Below the pieces are notes generated by a model, which was given only the letters and a program-made list of their open reading frames with translations, made no database searches and was not told the DNA's origin. 34,231 nt of DNA from Halioxenophilus sp964342265. Lineage in GTDB: Bacteria > Pseudomonadota > Gammaproteobacteria > Pseudomonadales > Cellvibrionaceae. Positions 1-7,613 of the stretch are shown here, in pieces. A program made the position numbers and the translations under genes. Positions within the stretch are counted from its first letter, which is position 1; each line of letters begins with the position of its first letter. The DNA lies in assembly GCA_964342265.1 (NCBI GenBank), contig CAYFFE010000029.1:1-34231 (forward strand), written 5' to 3'.

Positions 1-541
1 CACCCGGCTATAGCTAGAGTCCGAAATAACCTGGGTTTTGCCTATGAATCGTTAGGCCAATACGAGCGAGCGATCGGCTACTATGAACAGGCCCTAGCCA
101 GTGATTTGAAGACCTATGGCGAGGATCACCCGCTGGTTGCTATACGTCGCAATAACCTGGGTTCGGCCTATAACTCGTTAGGCCAATACGAGCGGGCGAT
201 CAGCTACCATGAGCAGGCCCTAGTCAGTGATTTGAAGACCTATGGCGAGAATCACCCAGATGTGGCTATCGACCGAAGTAACCTGGGTTTGGCCTATAAC
301 TCGTTAGGCCAATACGAGCGGGCGATCGGCTACTATGAGCAGGCATTAGCCACTTTTGAGTCTGTTCTTGGTGAGGATCACCCGAATGTGGCTACACTGC
401 GAAATAACCTGGGTGGGGCCTATGATTCGTTAGGCCAATACGAGCGAGCGATCGGCTACTATGAGCAGGCATTGGCCACGCTTGAGTCTTTGCTTGGCAA
501 GGATCACCCCTATACAAAAGCAGCTAAAAATAACCTGGAAT
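1..541 (+). repeat. 126-bp tandem repeat (about 4.3 copies) encoding TPRs
   Basis: The sequence CACCC followed by a G..GC.AT..- type core recurs at 1, 127, 253, 379 and 505, an exact period of 126 bp (42 codons). Within each unit, segments such as TCGTTAGGCCAATACGAGCG recur unchanged. The array keeps the reading frame and is the DNA basis of the TPR domains. Copy number is likely to vary between strains or to be collapsed in short-read assemblies (inference). Confidence 0.85.
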
Positions 542-567
542 CGGCCAGAGTAAAATCGCGCGATTAG
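1..567 (+). CDS. TPR-repeat protein, 5'-truncated by the window edge
   Basis: The reading frame is open from base 1, so this is the C-terminal part (188 codons plus stop) of a longer protein whose start lies outside the window. It consists of consecutive 42-residue tetratricopeptide repeats of the kinesin-light-chain type (TPR_10/TPR_12), with the recurring pattern HP.VA..RNNLG.AY.SLGQYERAI.YYEQAL. Such arrays are protein-protein interaction scaffolds, and in bacteria they are often attached to an N-terminal effector such as a CHAT, NB-ARC or peptidase domain. No such domain is visible here. The last unit ends in a short Lys/Arg-rich tail before the stop at 567. The repeats are almost identical at DNA level, which suggests recent duplication or gene conversion. 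The protein's function cannot be decided without the missing N-terminus. Confidence 0.85.
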   Translation, partial: HPAIARVRNNLGFAYESLGQYERAIGYYEQALASDLKTYGEDHPLVAIRRNNLGSAYNSLGQYERAISYHEQALVSDLKTYGENHPDVAIDRSNLGLAYNSLGQYERAIGYYEQALATFESVLGEDHPNVATLRNNLGGAYDSLGQYERAIGYYEQALATLESLLGKDHPYTKAAKNNLESARVKSRD

Positions 568-791
568 TTGATAAATATTTAAATCGAACACTAATTCTCT
601 AAATCGAAAGTAATAACAGCCTCTTAAAAATAAACTGCATTTGAACACTTTAAAAATCATTTGTGTTTACTAAAGGATTTTTATTTAAACTGAATAGCTG
701 CTGCCAGGCGTTTGGTCTAAACACATTTTAAAGTCAATTAACCTTTATATTTACGCAGTTTCAGATAATAAATAGCCGGTGGTCGACTATT

Positions 792-977
792 TTAAAAGCT
801 ACCCCCAAACCGTTCCAAAACTTCCCCATCATCACACCGAAAAACATACCCCCAATCCGCCGATAATTTCTGGCAATTTTCGCGAAAGGATGCAATGGCA
901 TCTTTCGGCTCGGCACTGCCAATAAAGGTCGTGGTTACGCCGTCGGCGTAGATGATAAATACGTAGTTTATAAACAT
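792..977 (-). CDS. small conserved-looking hypothetical protein (61 aa)
   Basis: I do not recognise this 61-residue protein. It starts 3 bases after the stop codon of the ion-channel gene on the same strand, so it is probably co-transcribed and may be translated by re-initiation. It begins with a short hydrophobic stretch (MFINYVFIIYADG), then a polar region with two cysteines (one in ENCQ, one in RCDD), and ends in GGSF. The hydrophobic stretch is too short and polar for a confident membrane helix. Tight coupling to the channel gene is the main reason to call it real; function unknown. No independent ribosome-binding site stands out. Confidence 0.55.
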   Translation of the reverse strand: MFINYVFIIYADGVTTTFIGSAEPKDAIASFRENCQKLSADWGYVFRCDDGEVLERFGGSF

Positions 978-980
978 GGT

Positions 981-1826
981 TTATTGGCTCGGTTGGGTGG
1001 GGGAGGGCTGCTCTTTTTGCGAGATGGCCAGTACTAGCTTTTTTAAATCTTGAATTTCGCTGTGCAAATCGTTGATGGTGGGTTCGCCGGCTTCTTCGGC
1101 TTCTTTTTTGGCTACTCGTTTGTGTTCGTCTTCCAGTACATTAACCACAATGCCAATTACCATGTTTAAAAACGCAAACGCGGTAAAGAAGATAAAGCTC
1201 ATGTAGTAAATCCAACTGAATGGATAAGACTCCATAGTCTCGTACATGACGTCGGTCCAGTCTTCAAAGGTCATTACCCTAAATAGGGTTAGCAGGCTAA
1301 TGGCGATGTCGCCCCAAAGGGTTGGGTTGATGCTGGCAAAAAAAGTAGTGCCCACGGCGGCGTAGATGTAAAAAATAATAAACATCATGAGCATTACGTA
1401 GCCGAGTTGGGGCAGTGCTTGCAGTAGCGAATTGAGTAACATGCGCAGCTCAGGAATGATGGATACCATCCGCAAAACGCGAAATATTCTTACCAAACGG
1501 CCGATGATGGCCACTTCGCTGTCGTCTACGGGTACCAGGCTCATTACCACGATGAGCGAATCAAAAACATTCCAGCCACTGCGGAAAAATTGCTTTTTGT
1601 TGGGCTCGCCCAAAAAGCGAATGGTAATTTCTACCAAAAAAAACAATGTAATGGCCCAGTCCATAATCACCACGGCTTGCAATAGCAGTGGCGGTAGGGC
1701 GAAGGTTTTTACTCCAATAACCAGTGCCGAAAATACAATGATTGAAATAACAAATAATTCGAAGGCTTTGTTGGATCGCAAACGGTAAAAAGCGCTTTGA
1801 AATTTTGAAAACTGCTTAGCATCCAT
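981..1826 (-). CDS. voltage-gated cation channel, single-domain NavBac type
   Basis: This 281-residue protein has the layout of the bacterial single-domain voltage-gated channels (Ion_trans family), which act as homotetramers in the inner membrane. Hydrophobic segments S1 to S3 lie at about residues 23-42, 50-72 and 84-100. S4 (about 105-125) carries arginines at 110, 113, 116 and 119, the every-third-residue pattern of a voltage sensor. S5 is at about 139-163, followed by a pore loop and the filter TFEDWTD (186-192); S6 is at about 203-231. The C-terminus has a charged neck and a predicted helix (about 250-270) like the coiled-coil tetramerisation region of NaChBac relatives. The filter differs from the sodium-selective TLESW motif by extra acidic residues, so ion selectivity may not be for sodium. 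The gene lies 93 bp downstream of the phytase-like lipoprotein gene on the same strand and 3 bp upstream of a 61-aa gene. Confidence 0.9.
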   Translation of the reverse strand: MDAKQFSKFQSAFYRLRSNKAFELFVISIIVFSALVIGVKTFALPPLLLQAVVIMDWAITLFFLVEITIRFLGEPNKKQFFRSGWNVFDSLIVVMSLVPVDDSEVAIIGRLVRIFRVLRMVSIIPELRMLLNSLLQALPQLGYVMLMMFIIFYIYAAVGTTFFASINPTLWGDIAISLLTLFRVMTFEDWTDVMYETMESYPFSWIYYMSFIFFTAFAFLNMVIGIVVNVLEDEHKRVAKKEAEEAGEPTINDLHSEIQDLKKLVLAISQKEQPSPTQPSQ

Positions 1827-1919
1827 CGATTACATCTCTTTAACACGGTCTGTAGGGGAGTTTTAAAAAGCTTGGGTAGCTTAAAAATAAGCTCTTAAAA
1901 AAATACTTGTGTAATCCCG

Positions 1920-3179
1920 TTACTCAACGGCCAGGGGCGAGGGGAGTTTGATTTTTATGATTTCCGTACGGTCGATGTCGTCCGCTCGGCCACGCGAAAA
2001 CGGGTAGTTGTTGTCGTTGGCGATGAGTAGGGTGTGTGCGTCAACAATGAGTATGTCTTCTATCGTTACGTAAGGAAAATCAAATTGGGTGTAGCCGTCG
2101 TTGTTGAGGTCGTGTGGGTCGGCAATGTTGAGCAAATCCACCAGTTCTTCTTTTTTAACGGTGCCGTCGGCATCCTGTTGGCTTATATCTAGCCAAAACA
2201 CTTTTTTAAATTGCGCTTTAGCGCCCTCAAAGTGATCGCGCTCGATGACTAAAAATTGGGTATCGTTAATGGCCACAAAATCACCAATGGGGTTGCGGTT
2301 TATTGTGGGATAAAAACCAATAAATTTTTCGTATTGCGATGATTCGGTAGAAAATTGATAAATGCGCAAGCGGTTTTTGGGGTCGCCGGCAACGCCGCCT
2401 TCTAACAGCGGGTACAAGGTTTTTCGATCGGGGCTAATAGCCATGCCTTCAAAACCTTTGGAGCGGCCTAAGTTTTCTGAACCTTGGAGCTCTGGGTTAT
2501 CCGGGGAGACTACAAAGTTTTGGCGATCCAGCTTGCCGTTTACAACTTGCGGTGTGGCGATGGGTGGCTCTAATAAAACACCTTGGTTGTTAAAGTGCAG
2601 CATATAGGGGCCAAACTCGTCGCCAATCCAGTAGTCGCCGCGGTTATCGATGGCGAAAGATTCCACATCAAAGTCGGCACCGGTTAATGCTCGCTCGGTG
2701 CTGTTGGCGTTTACCAGGGTAAAAGGCACGTGGCGATTGGGGTCGGATAATTCCACAAACCCGACAACTTCCGCCGCTTGGGCACTGTTAAAGTGGGGTT
2801 TGATTTCGTAAATTCTCAGCCGATAATCGGCGGAGTTCTTTTTAGAGCCAAAACCGTTATCGGATAAAAACAGCAGTGTTTCGGGCGAGTTGGGGTTGCG
2901 TTGCACGCCGCTAAAGCCCTGCACTGGTTGGCCGGGGAAAGGGCCCTGGCGGTCGTTGGCGCTAATGGGCTCGCCTTTACCGTTGTTGTTACCAGAGGCG
3001 GGGCCCGAGGCAAAAGTATCGGCCGGCAGTTGGCTGTAGGCCACCAGGGTGGGCGCGGTAACCGACGCCTCCTTGCCAGATTCGGCCTGATTGGAGGGTA
3101 GGGTTTGGCAGCCGGGTAAAAAAATCGCGATAACAACCACGACTTGCAGCAGGCTCTGTAATCGAGCGAGTTTTAGCAT
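1920..3179 (-). CDS. esterase-like activity of phytase family lipoprotein (419 aa)
   Basis: The N-terminus has a signal peptide ending in a lipobox (LPGC, Cys24), so the mature protein is predicted to be lipid-anchored and exported. The remainder matches the phytase-like esterase family (PF13449): a beta-propeller-like chain with family-type segments rich in conserved acidic residues, including GFSGVQ, FLSDNGFGS, DVESFAID, WIGDEFGPY, GFEGMAIS and FLVIERD. Members are suspected phosphatases or esterases; the true substrate is not established. A ribosome-binding sequence TGGAGTT lies just before the ATG. The gene is divergent from an HSL-type esterase gene and, on the same strand, is followed by the cation channel. 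A second protein with this domain is encoded at 4920-7571. The family call is firm; the activity is inferred. Confidence 0.85.
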   Translation of the reverse strand: MLKLARLQSLLQVVVVIAIFLPGCQTLPSNQAESGKEASVTAPTLVAYSQLPADTFASGPASGNNNGKGEPISANDRQGPFPGQPVQGFSGVQRNPNSPETLLFLSDNGFGSKKNSADYRLRIYEIKPHFNSAQAAEVVGFVELSDPNRHVPFTLVNANSTERALTGADFDVESFAIDNRGDYWIGDEFGPYMLHFNNQGVLLEPPIATPQVVNGKLDRQNFVVSPDNPELQGSENLGRSKGFEGMAISPDRKTLYPLLEGGVAGDPKNRLRIYQFSTESSQYEKFIGFYPTINRNPIGDFVAINDTQFLVIERDHFEGAKAQFKKVFWLDISQQDADGTVKKEELVDLLNIADPHDLNNDGYTQFDFPYVTIEDILIVDAHTLLIANDNNYPFSRGRADDIDRTEIIKIKLPSPLAVE

Positions 3180-3413
3180 GTTAACTCCAATGGCGTTGGT
3201 CTTTTTAGCGGGCTTTTATGGTAGCCTCTGGTGCTTATTGGGCTTGGTGTCTGGCTCGGCATGTTAGTTCATCTGTGTGACGATTTGCTATTGCTTTTTG
3301 CTCCTGAGCCTGTCGACCGTACTGTAGGGTTTTGGCCTACACGTTTTGAGTTTGCCGCTAAACAATAATCAAAAACTCCAAAAACAATCTACGAGTGCTA
3401 GGGGAACAAGGGA
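3180..3413. promoter_or_regulatory. divergent intergenic region between lipoprotein and esterase genes
   Basis: This 234-bp spacer must hold the promoters of two divergently transcribed genes. I see no -10/-35 pair clean enough to name. CTGTCGA followed at 12-bp distance by CTGTAGG (about 3309-3327) superficially resembles a Pho box, but the repeat spacing is off by one base and the second half is poor. Confidence 0.4.
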
Positions 3414-4337
3414 ATGGATATTAATCGGCTGGATGGCGAAATGCAGGCGGCTTATCAGCGCATTCCGAGCTTTACCGTTAACAATGCGCTGGTGCGCTAC
3501 TGGCTGCGATTTAAAGAGCGTCGGCAAAAAGTGGTGTTGCCGGCGGTTTCTGGTTTAAGCATACGAGATGTTCAGCACAAACACATTACGCTTAGGCTGT
3601 ATGAGCCACAGCAACGATCGAGTCAGGGCGCGGTGCTGTGGGCTCACGGCGGTGGTTATTTGTTTGGCAGCCTCGCCATGACCGATTTACAGTGCATTCA
3701 AATCGCCAAAAAGCTGGGTGTGCTGGTGGTGTCGGTGGATTATCGCCTGGCACCCAAGCACCCATTCCCAGCCGCCCACAACGATTGCAGGGATGCATGG
3801 CAGTATTTAGTGGCTAACGCCGCCGAATGGGCAATTGATCCACAGTTAATCGCGCTAGTCGGGCAGAGTGCCGGTGGCGGATTAATGGCAGGGCTGGCAC
3901 TGCGCTTGCTGGATAGCCATCAGCCTTTGCCCGTTGCCCAGGTTTTAATTTACCCCATGTTAGACGATCGAACCGGTGCCAATCGCGACTTTGATCGAGA
4001 GCGCCATTTTTTGTGGAACAACCCAAGCAATCGCGCTGCTTGGGGTTGGTATTTAAACCAAAAAGCCGGCAGCGACTCCGTGCCCGATTACGCGGTGCCC
4101 GCCCGACATGCGCAGGTCGCGGGATTGCCCCCCACCTGGATTGGCATTGGCGAGCTGGATTTGTTTTACGATGAAGACTGCCGGTACGCACAAAAACTCA
4201 AAGACGCGGGCGTGGAGTGCGAGCTACTCACCATTCCCGGTGCGCCACACGGCTTTGATGTAATCGCCTACGGAGCGGCGGCCAGCAAGCGTTGGGTTGA
4301 TTCTTACCTGGGGTTTTTGGCCAGTAAACTTGCCTAG
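3414..4337 (+). CDS. alpha/beta hydrolase, hormone-sensitive-lipase (HSL) family esterase
   Basis: This 307-residue cytoplasmic-type protein (no signal peptide) has all hallmarks of the HSL/family IV carboxylesterases (alpha/beta hydrolase fold 3, PF07859): the oxyanion-hole motif HGGG at residues 78-81, the nucleophile elbow GQSAG with Ser152, a putative acid Asp249 in ELDLFYDED, and His279 in PHGFD. The VDYRLAPKHPFPA segment is also typical of the family. It should hydrolyse short-chain acyl esters; the natural substrate cannot be read from sequence. Length is normal for the family. The ATG at 3414 is preceded by purine-rich AGGGGAACAAGGGA. The gene is divergent from the phytase-like lipoprotein gene and ends just before a 24-bp tandem repeat. 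Confidence 0.9.
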   Translation: MDINRLDGEMQAAYQRIPSFTVNNALVRYWLRFKERRQKVVLPAVSGLSIRDVQHKHITLRLYEPQQRSSQGAVLWAHGGGYLFGSLAMTDLQCIQIAKKLGVLVVSVDYRLAPKHPFPAAHNDCRDAWQYLVANAAEWAIDPQLIALVGQSAGGGLMAGLALRLLDSHQPLPVAQVLIYPMLDDRTGANRDFDRERHFLWNNPSNRAAWGWYLNQKAGSDSVPDYAVPARHAQVAGLPPTWIGIGELDLFYDEDCRYAQKLKDAGVECELLTIPGAPHGFDVIAYGAAASKRWVDSYLGFLASKLA

Positions 4338-4339
4338 GG

Positions 4340-4411
4340 CCTGCGGCTCAGTAATGGATAAAGCCTGTGACCCAGTATTGGATAGGACCTGCGGCCCAGT
4401 AATAGTGCGGG
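4340..4411 (+). repeat. 24-bp tandem repeat, three imperfect copies
   Basis: Three head-to-tail units begin at 4340, 4364 and 4388, each starting CCTG(C/T)G(G/A)C(T/C)CAGTA, giving an exact 24-bp period over about 72 bp. The array begins two bases after the esterase stop codon. The second unit varies at several positions and the third diverges after CAGTAAT. No function is evident. It could be a decayed minisatellite, or it could alter the 3' end of the esterase transcript. Confidence 0.75.
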
Positions 4412-4499
4412 GGTTGGAGAATTTGAGGGGCGCAAAACCGCCGTAGAATAGAAGGTTTTTAGTACTACCTTGTTCAGTGCAATCTTGCTGATTGCTTCA

Positions 4500-4820
4500 T
4501 CAGAAATCTAAATAAATTTTTAACAACATCAGGCATGCAGTCAAAATAAAAAATAACGATAAATAATAAACGACACCCACAAACGTACCTCTAGCCGGAA
4601 TCCCGAACGCAGAAATCCGCTTAGCGTCATCTTTATAGCCGCTGCAAATTCGATAATACATAACGGCGTAATATGTTGAGTAAGCAGGGAAAATGGTCAG
4701 TAACACGAGCCTCCCGTAGTCTTTTCCAAACAATATCAACACGGCAAAAAGTAGGCATACGCAGGCTAAGAACCCGTAAGCGCTGTATCGAACGATTGAT
4801 TCTCGAGTTTTATCATGCAC
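4500..4820 (-). CDS. small membrane protein of unknown function (106 aa)
   Basis: Three hydrophobic segments are visible (about residues 13-31, 34-52 and 80-104), so this is predicted to be an inner-membrane protein. The charged loop KDDAKRISAFGIPARGT lies between the second and third helices. I do not recognise a family. It is convergent with the esterase gene, and it lies downstream of the large lipoprotein gene on the same strand but is separated from it by a strong terminator, so it is probably transcribed alone. Base composition is somewhat more AT-rich than the nearby genes. Real gene likely; function unknown. Confidence 0.6.
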   Translation of the reverse strand: MHDKTRESIVRYSAYGFLACVCLLFAVLILFGKDYGRLVLLTIFPAYSTYYAVMYYRICSGYKDDAKRISAFGIPARGTFVGVVYYLSLFFILTACLMLLKIYLDF

Positions 4821-4867
4821 GCTTTAAAACTCTCGACTGCTTTACAACGTAACTCGGAGCCATAAAA

Positions 4868-4894
4868 AAAAGCCCCGGGATTTCCGGGGCTTTT
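4868..4894 (-). terminator. Rho-independent terminator of the large lipoprotein gene
   Basis: A perfect 11-bp stem (AAAAGCCCCGG / CCGGGGCTTTT) encloses a 5-base loop. Read on the minus strand, the hairpin is followed by a run of T (complement of the A-run at 4864-4871). It lies 26 bp beyond the stop codon of the gene at 4920-7571. The T-run on the other side (4891-4894) is short, so plus-strand function is weaker. Confidence 0.9.
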
Positions 4895-4919
4895 AATGAA
4901 TTGCGCTTAAAAACTGAGG

Positions 4920-7571
4920 TTAAAACGATTGAGGAAGAAAAATCGTACCCAAGTTAAGCAATTGTGTTTCACCACTGTTGTCGTCGACGCCGTCGTTGTC
5001 GTTAACAATCCATACATCGCCATTGTTGGTAAGGGCTAGACCTTCAACTTTTTCTGGAATTTGGCCATTAGGTTGCGCCAAATCACCGATTAGATCGCGA
5101 ACCAACAATTTACCCAACTCTCCAGTGAACGGATCGACATCGCCGAACACATCAATCAAATAAATGCGTTTAATGGCTGCGTCTGGACCACCTTGGTTGT
5201 CGCGCTCAAGTATCAAGAACTGACCACCGCCTAACGCTGCGATGTCGGACAAACCAACCCAGCCGCCGTTCGGTGATTCCACGGCATCCAGTGGGTAGAA
5301 GAAGAACTGCCAAGGGTCAGCTTCAGCCGTAGGGTCGTAAGCACCGATGCGAACCATGTCTTCGCCATCCCACTCGCGTTGGAAAGTCACATAGACAATA
5401 CCATCGCTGTCGACGGCAACGCCTTCGAAACCAAAGCGACGCTGAACTGCATTAAGGTCTGCTGGCAATGTGGCAACGTTTTCGATAACGCCGTTAGCAT
5501 CAGTTTTGATTAGGAAGTTCAGGCTATTAACAGGACGACCTGAATCACCCACGGTACCGGAACCTTCGGAAACAACCCAAAAACCACCGTCATTGGCAAC
5601 AGCAACGCCTTCGGGATCGATGTTTACTGTGTTGTCGTCGTTAATCAATGCGGCCAAGTCGGCTTCATCGAATACATCAACGCGGCTGGCGTCGTCATCG
5701 TCAACGGAAGCATCGTCCAATACTACTGTGTCGATAGCGGCAAACACGCCGTTGGTATCAACAATATTGATTTCTTCAGCCAATAGAGCAGGGGTGTGGC
5801 TGATGTCTAGCTTGAAGATACGGTTGCGGTTGTAGAAGCTGTCTTCAACGGCGTACAACACGTTGGGGTTGAGGAGATCTTCGGCCAAACCGGACATTGC
5901 GCCCCAGGGAATTGGCGTGCCGTCTAAACGCTCGGTTGAGTGAATGGTTGGGTACTGAGGCTGAGCCGTTGCATAACGATAAACATTGATGCCACCGCGG
6001 AATGCGCCACGATCGTCTTCCTCGCTCGCAGCAACCAATAAGTTGCGCGAAGGAATGGCTAGAACACCTTCTGGCTCGGTAACGGCTGGCAAGGCTTGTT
6101 TGAAAACAGGGTTGGCGAAGTCGGCCACATCGTACACGAAGATCAAGCTGGAGCGCTCGGAGTTGACGAATAGGAAGCGTTCGTTACCGAATACACCAAA
6201 CTCGGCGTTTTCGGGCTCGTTACCGGCGTCGTCTGCGCGTTCGTCTGGGAAGTGACCAAAGCGAGTGGCCAAGTGATCAAGCTGATTACCCGCTTCGAAT
6301 ACAACATCACCGTTGGTATTGAATACGGTAAAGCTGCGACCGCCGTCTTCTGGTGCCAAGTCGCGACCATCACGTGTGTCTAGATCGCCTTCGTTGGCGG
6401 TAACAAATAATTCAGAAGAAAGCCAAGTTACGCCATCTGGCTGACGAAGCAAACCAGTTGCGGATTCGGTTAGAGAAATAACGCCGTCGTTGTCGTTATC
6501 GATCTGCTCCAAATCTACGCTGCCAACGCTAAAGCTGTTAACAATAGGCGCTTCTGTGTTGGCTAGATCAACCAAAACGATGGCGTTGTTTTCTTGCAAA
6601 GTCACAACCGCGATATCGTCGTCGTTGATGTCAACGTATTCTGGCTCAGGGTCGCCAGGGAATTCCACGCCGTCTAGGCCGGTTAAATCAACTGTGCGTG
6701 TGGTCCACTCAGTGGGTTCACCTGTTAGGTCGACAACGACCAAGAATCCAGCCGGTGCTTGTGGCGGGAAGCCATCGCCAAGGTCTTCATCGCGCTCATT
6801 TTCGATGACTACCACCGCGTAGTTACCAGATGGGCTAACAGCTACGGAATCGGGTTGTCCGCCAAGATCTAGGCTGGCAACGATGGATTGGGTTGCGATA
6901 TCAACAACTTCTAGGCTGCCGGAAGTATTGATGAAATCTGCAGAGGTGTTTACGCCTGCTAGTGCGTAATCGCCAGCTACCGCAACAGAGGTTGGTTCAC
7001 CGCTTAGGGGTAAAAGTCCGTTACCCACTGGGTTCGAAGGGTTGGTGATGTCGATAAAACCCAATGCACCAAATTCCGCTTCAGGATCGTCGATTTCAAC
7101 GGCACCGGTGTAGATTAGAGTCATACCATCGGTGCTGGCTGCAACGATTTCGGCGGCAGCTTCGTTGTCTTCGAAGCAACCGATTTCTTCCTGATCACAC
7201 GCTGCAAAGGTTGCGATGCGATTGAAGTTGCGGTTAAAGGTATCTGCCGGTGTGCTGCCACAGACGAAAGAAGTTTCGATGTCGCCATCTTCAGCGGTTA
7301 AAGCGCCATCGTTATTGGTGTCTAGACCGCTATCAATTTGAATGCCGCCGTAAAAACAAGCTTCGCTTCCGCGTGGCAGAGAGGTTTGAATAACCAAGCT
7401 GTTAACGCCGTTGCTGCCGTCAGAACCCGGGGCTCCGTCCATGCCAGGAGCTCCGTTTGAGCCATCTACACCATCAACGCCATTGGTACCATTGCGACCA
7501 TCGTCGCCGTCACATGCAGCAAGCATCAGCGCAGTAATGGCCGCTGCTAAAAATCCAGGTTTAAAACCCAT
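4920..7571 (-). CDS. large lipoprotein: collagen-like stalk, choice-of-anchor-I-like propeller and phytase-like esterase domain (883 aa)
   Basis: The signal peptide ends in a lipobox (LAAC, Cys20), so the protein is predicted to be an exported lipoprotein. Twelve uninterrupted Gly-X-Y triplets follow (about residues 22-57), a collagen-like stalk. A Cys-containing module (about 58-108; LPRGSEACFYGG then DTNNDGALTAED, ending FVCG) resembles the DUF7151 type that often follows such stalks and has a calcium-loop-like DTNNDGALT. Residues about 110-540 form a beta-propeller-like region resembling the choice-of-anchor I domain, and about 540-880 match the phytase-like esterase family (DPEGVAV, GFEGVAVD, FLILERD). 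The C-terminal half is therefore homologous to the lipoprotein at 1920-3179. The ribosome-binding site is AGGGAGA. It is transcribed away from the kinase gene across a 520-bp gap containing a palindrome. Probably a surface or periplasmic hydrolase; the substrate is unknown. Confidence 0.85.
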   Translation of the reverse strand: MGFKPGFLAAAITALMLAACDGDDGRNGTNGVDGVDGSNGAPGMDGAPGSDGSNGVNSLVIQTSLPRGSEACFYGGIQIDSGLDTNNDGALTAEDGDIETSFVCGSTPADTFNRNFNRIATFAACDQEEIGCFEDNEAAAEIVAASTDGMTLIYTGAVEIDDPEAEFGALGFIDITNPSNPVGNGLLPLSGEPTSVAVAGDYALAGVNTSADFINTSGSLEVVDIATQSIVASLDLGGQPDSVAVSPSGNYAVVVIENERDEDLGDGFPPQAPAGFLVVVDLTGEPTEWTTRTVDLTGLDGVEFPGDPEPEYVDINDDDIAVVTLQENNAIVLVDLANTEAPIVNSFSVGSVDLEQIDNDNDGVISLTESATGLLRQPDGVTWLSSELFVTANEGDLDTRDGRDLAPEDGGRSFTVFNTNGDVVFEAGNQLDHLATRFGHFPDERADDAGNEPENAEFGVFGNERFLFVNSERSSLIFVYDVADFANPVFKQALPAVTEPEGVLAIPSRNLLVAASEEDDRGAFRGGINVYRYATAQPQYPTIHSTERLDGTPIPWGAMSGLAEDLLNPNVLYAVEDSFYNRNRIFKLDISHTPALLAEEINIVDTNGVFAAIDTVVLDDASVDDDDASRVDVFDEADLAALINDDNTVNIDPEGVAVANDGGFWVVSEGSGTVGDSGRPVNSLNFLIKTDANGVIENVATLPADLNAVQRRFGFEGVAVDSDGIVYVTFQREWDGEDMVRIGAYDPTAEADPWQFFFYPLDAVESPNGGWVGLSDIAALGGGQFLILERDNQGGPDAAIKRIYLIDVFGDVDPFTGELGKLLVRDLIGDLAQPNGQIPEKVEGLALTNNGDVWIVNDNDGVDDNSGETQLLNLGTIFLPQSF

Positions 7572-7596
7572 TTTTGTCTCCCTTTATTTACATTTT

Positions 7597-7613
7597 ATGT
7601 GGATATTCCACAT
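7597..7613. promoter_or_regulatory. 17-bp perfect inverted repeat upstream of the large lipoprotein gene
   Basis: ATGTGGA-TAT-TCCACAT is a perfect palindrome with a 3-bp centre. It lies 26 bp upstream of the ATG (7571) of the lipoprotein gene, between it and the rest of the long leader. The position suits a repressor operator or an mRNA hairpin near the ribosome-binding site. No regulator is identified. Confidence 0.5.

Noticed and set aside
1..567. CRISPR-like or satellite reading of the regular repeats at the left edge
   Set aside because: The repeats are contiguous with no unique spacers, keep the reading frame and encode TPRs.
430..660. A 76-codon minus-strand frame across the end of the TPR gene
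   Set aside because: It is largely the antisense of the TPR repeats.
2816..3136. A Pro/Arg-rich 106-codon frame within the lipoprotein gene
   Set aside because: It is a shifted frame of a gene with clear lipobox and family motifs.
3309..3327. Possible Pho box (CTGTCGA ... CTGTAGG) before the phytase-like lipoprotein and esterase genes
   Set aside because: The half-sites are 12 bp apart instead of 11 and the second is a poor match.
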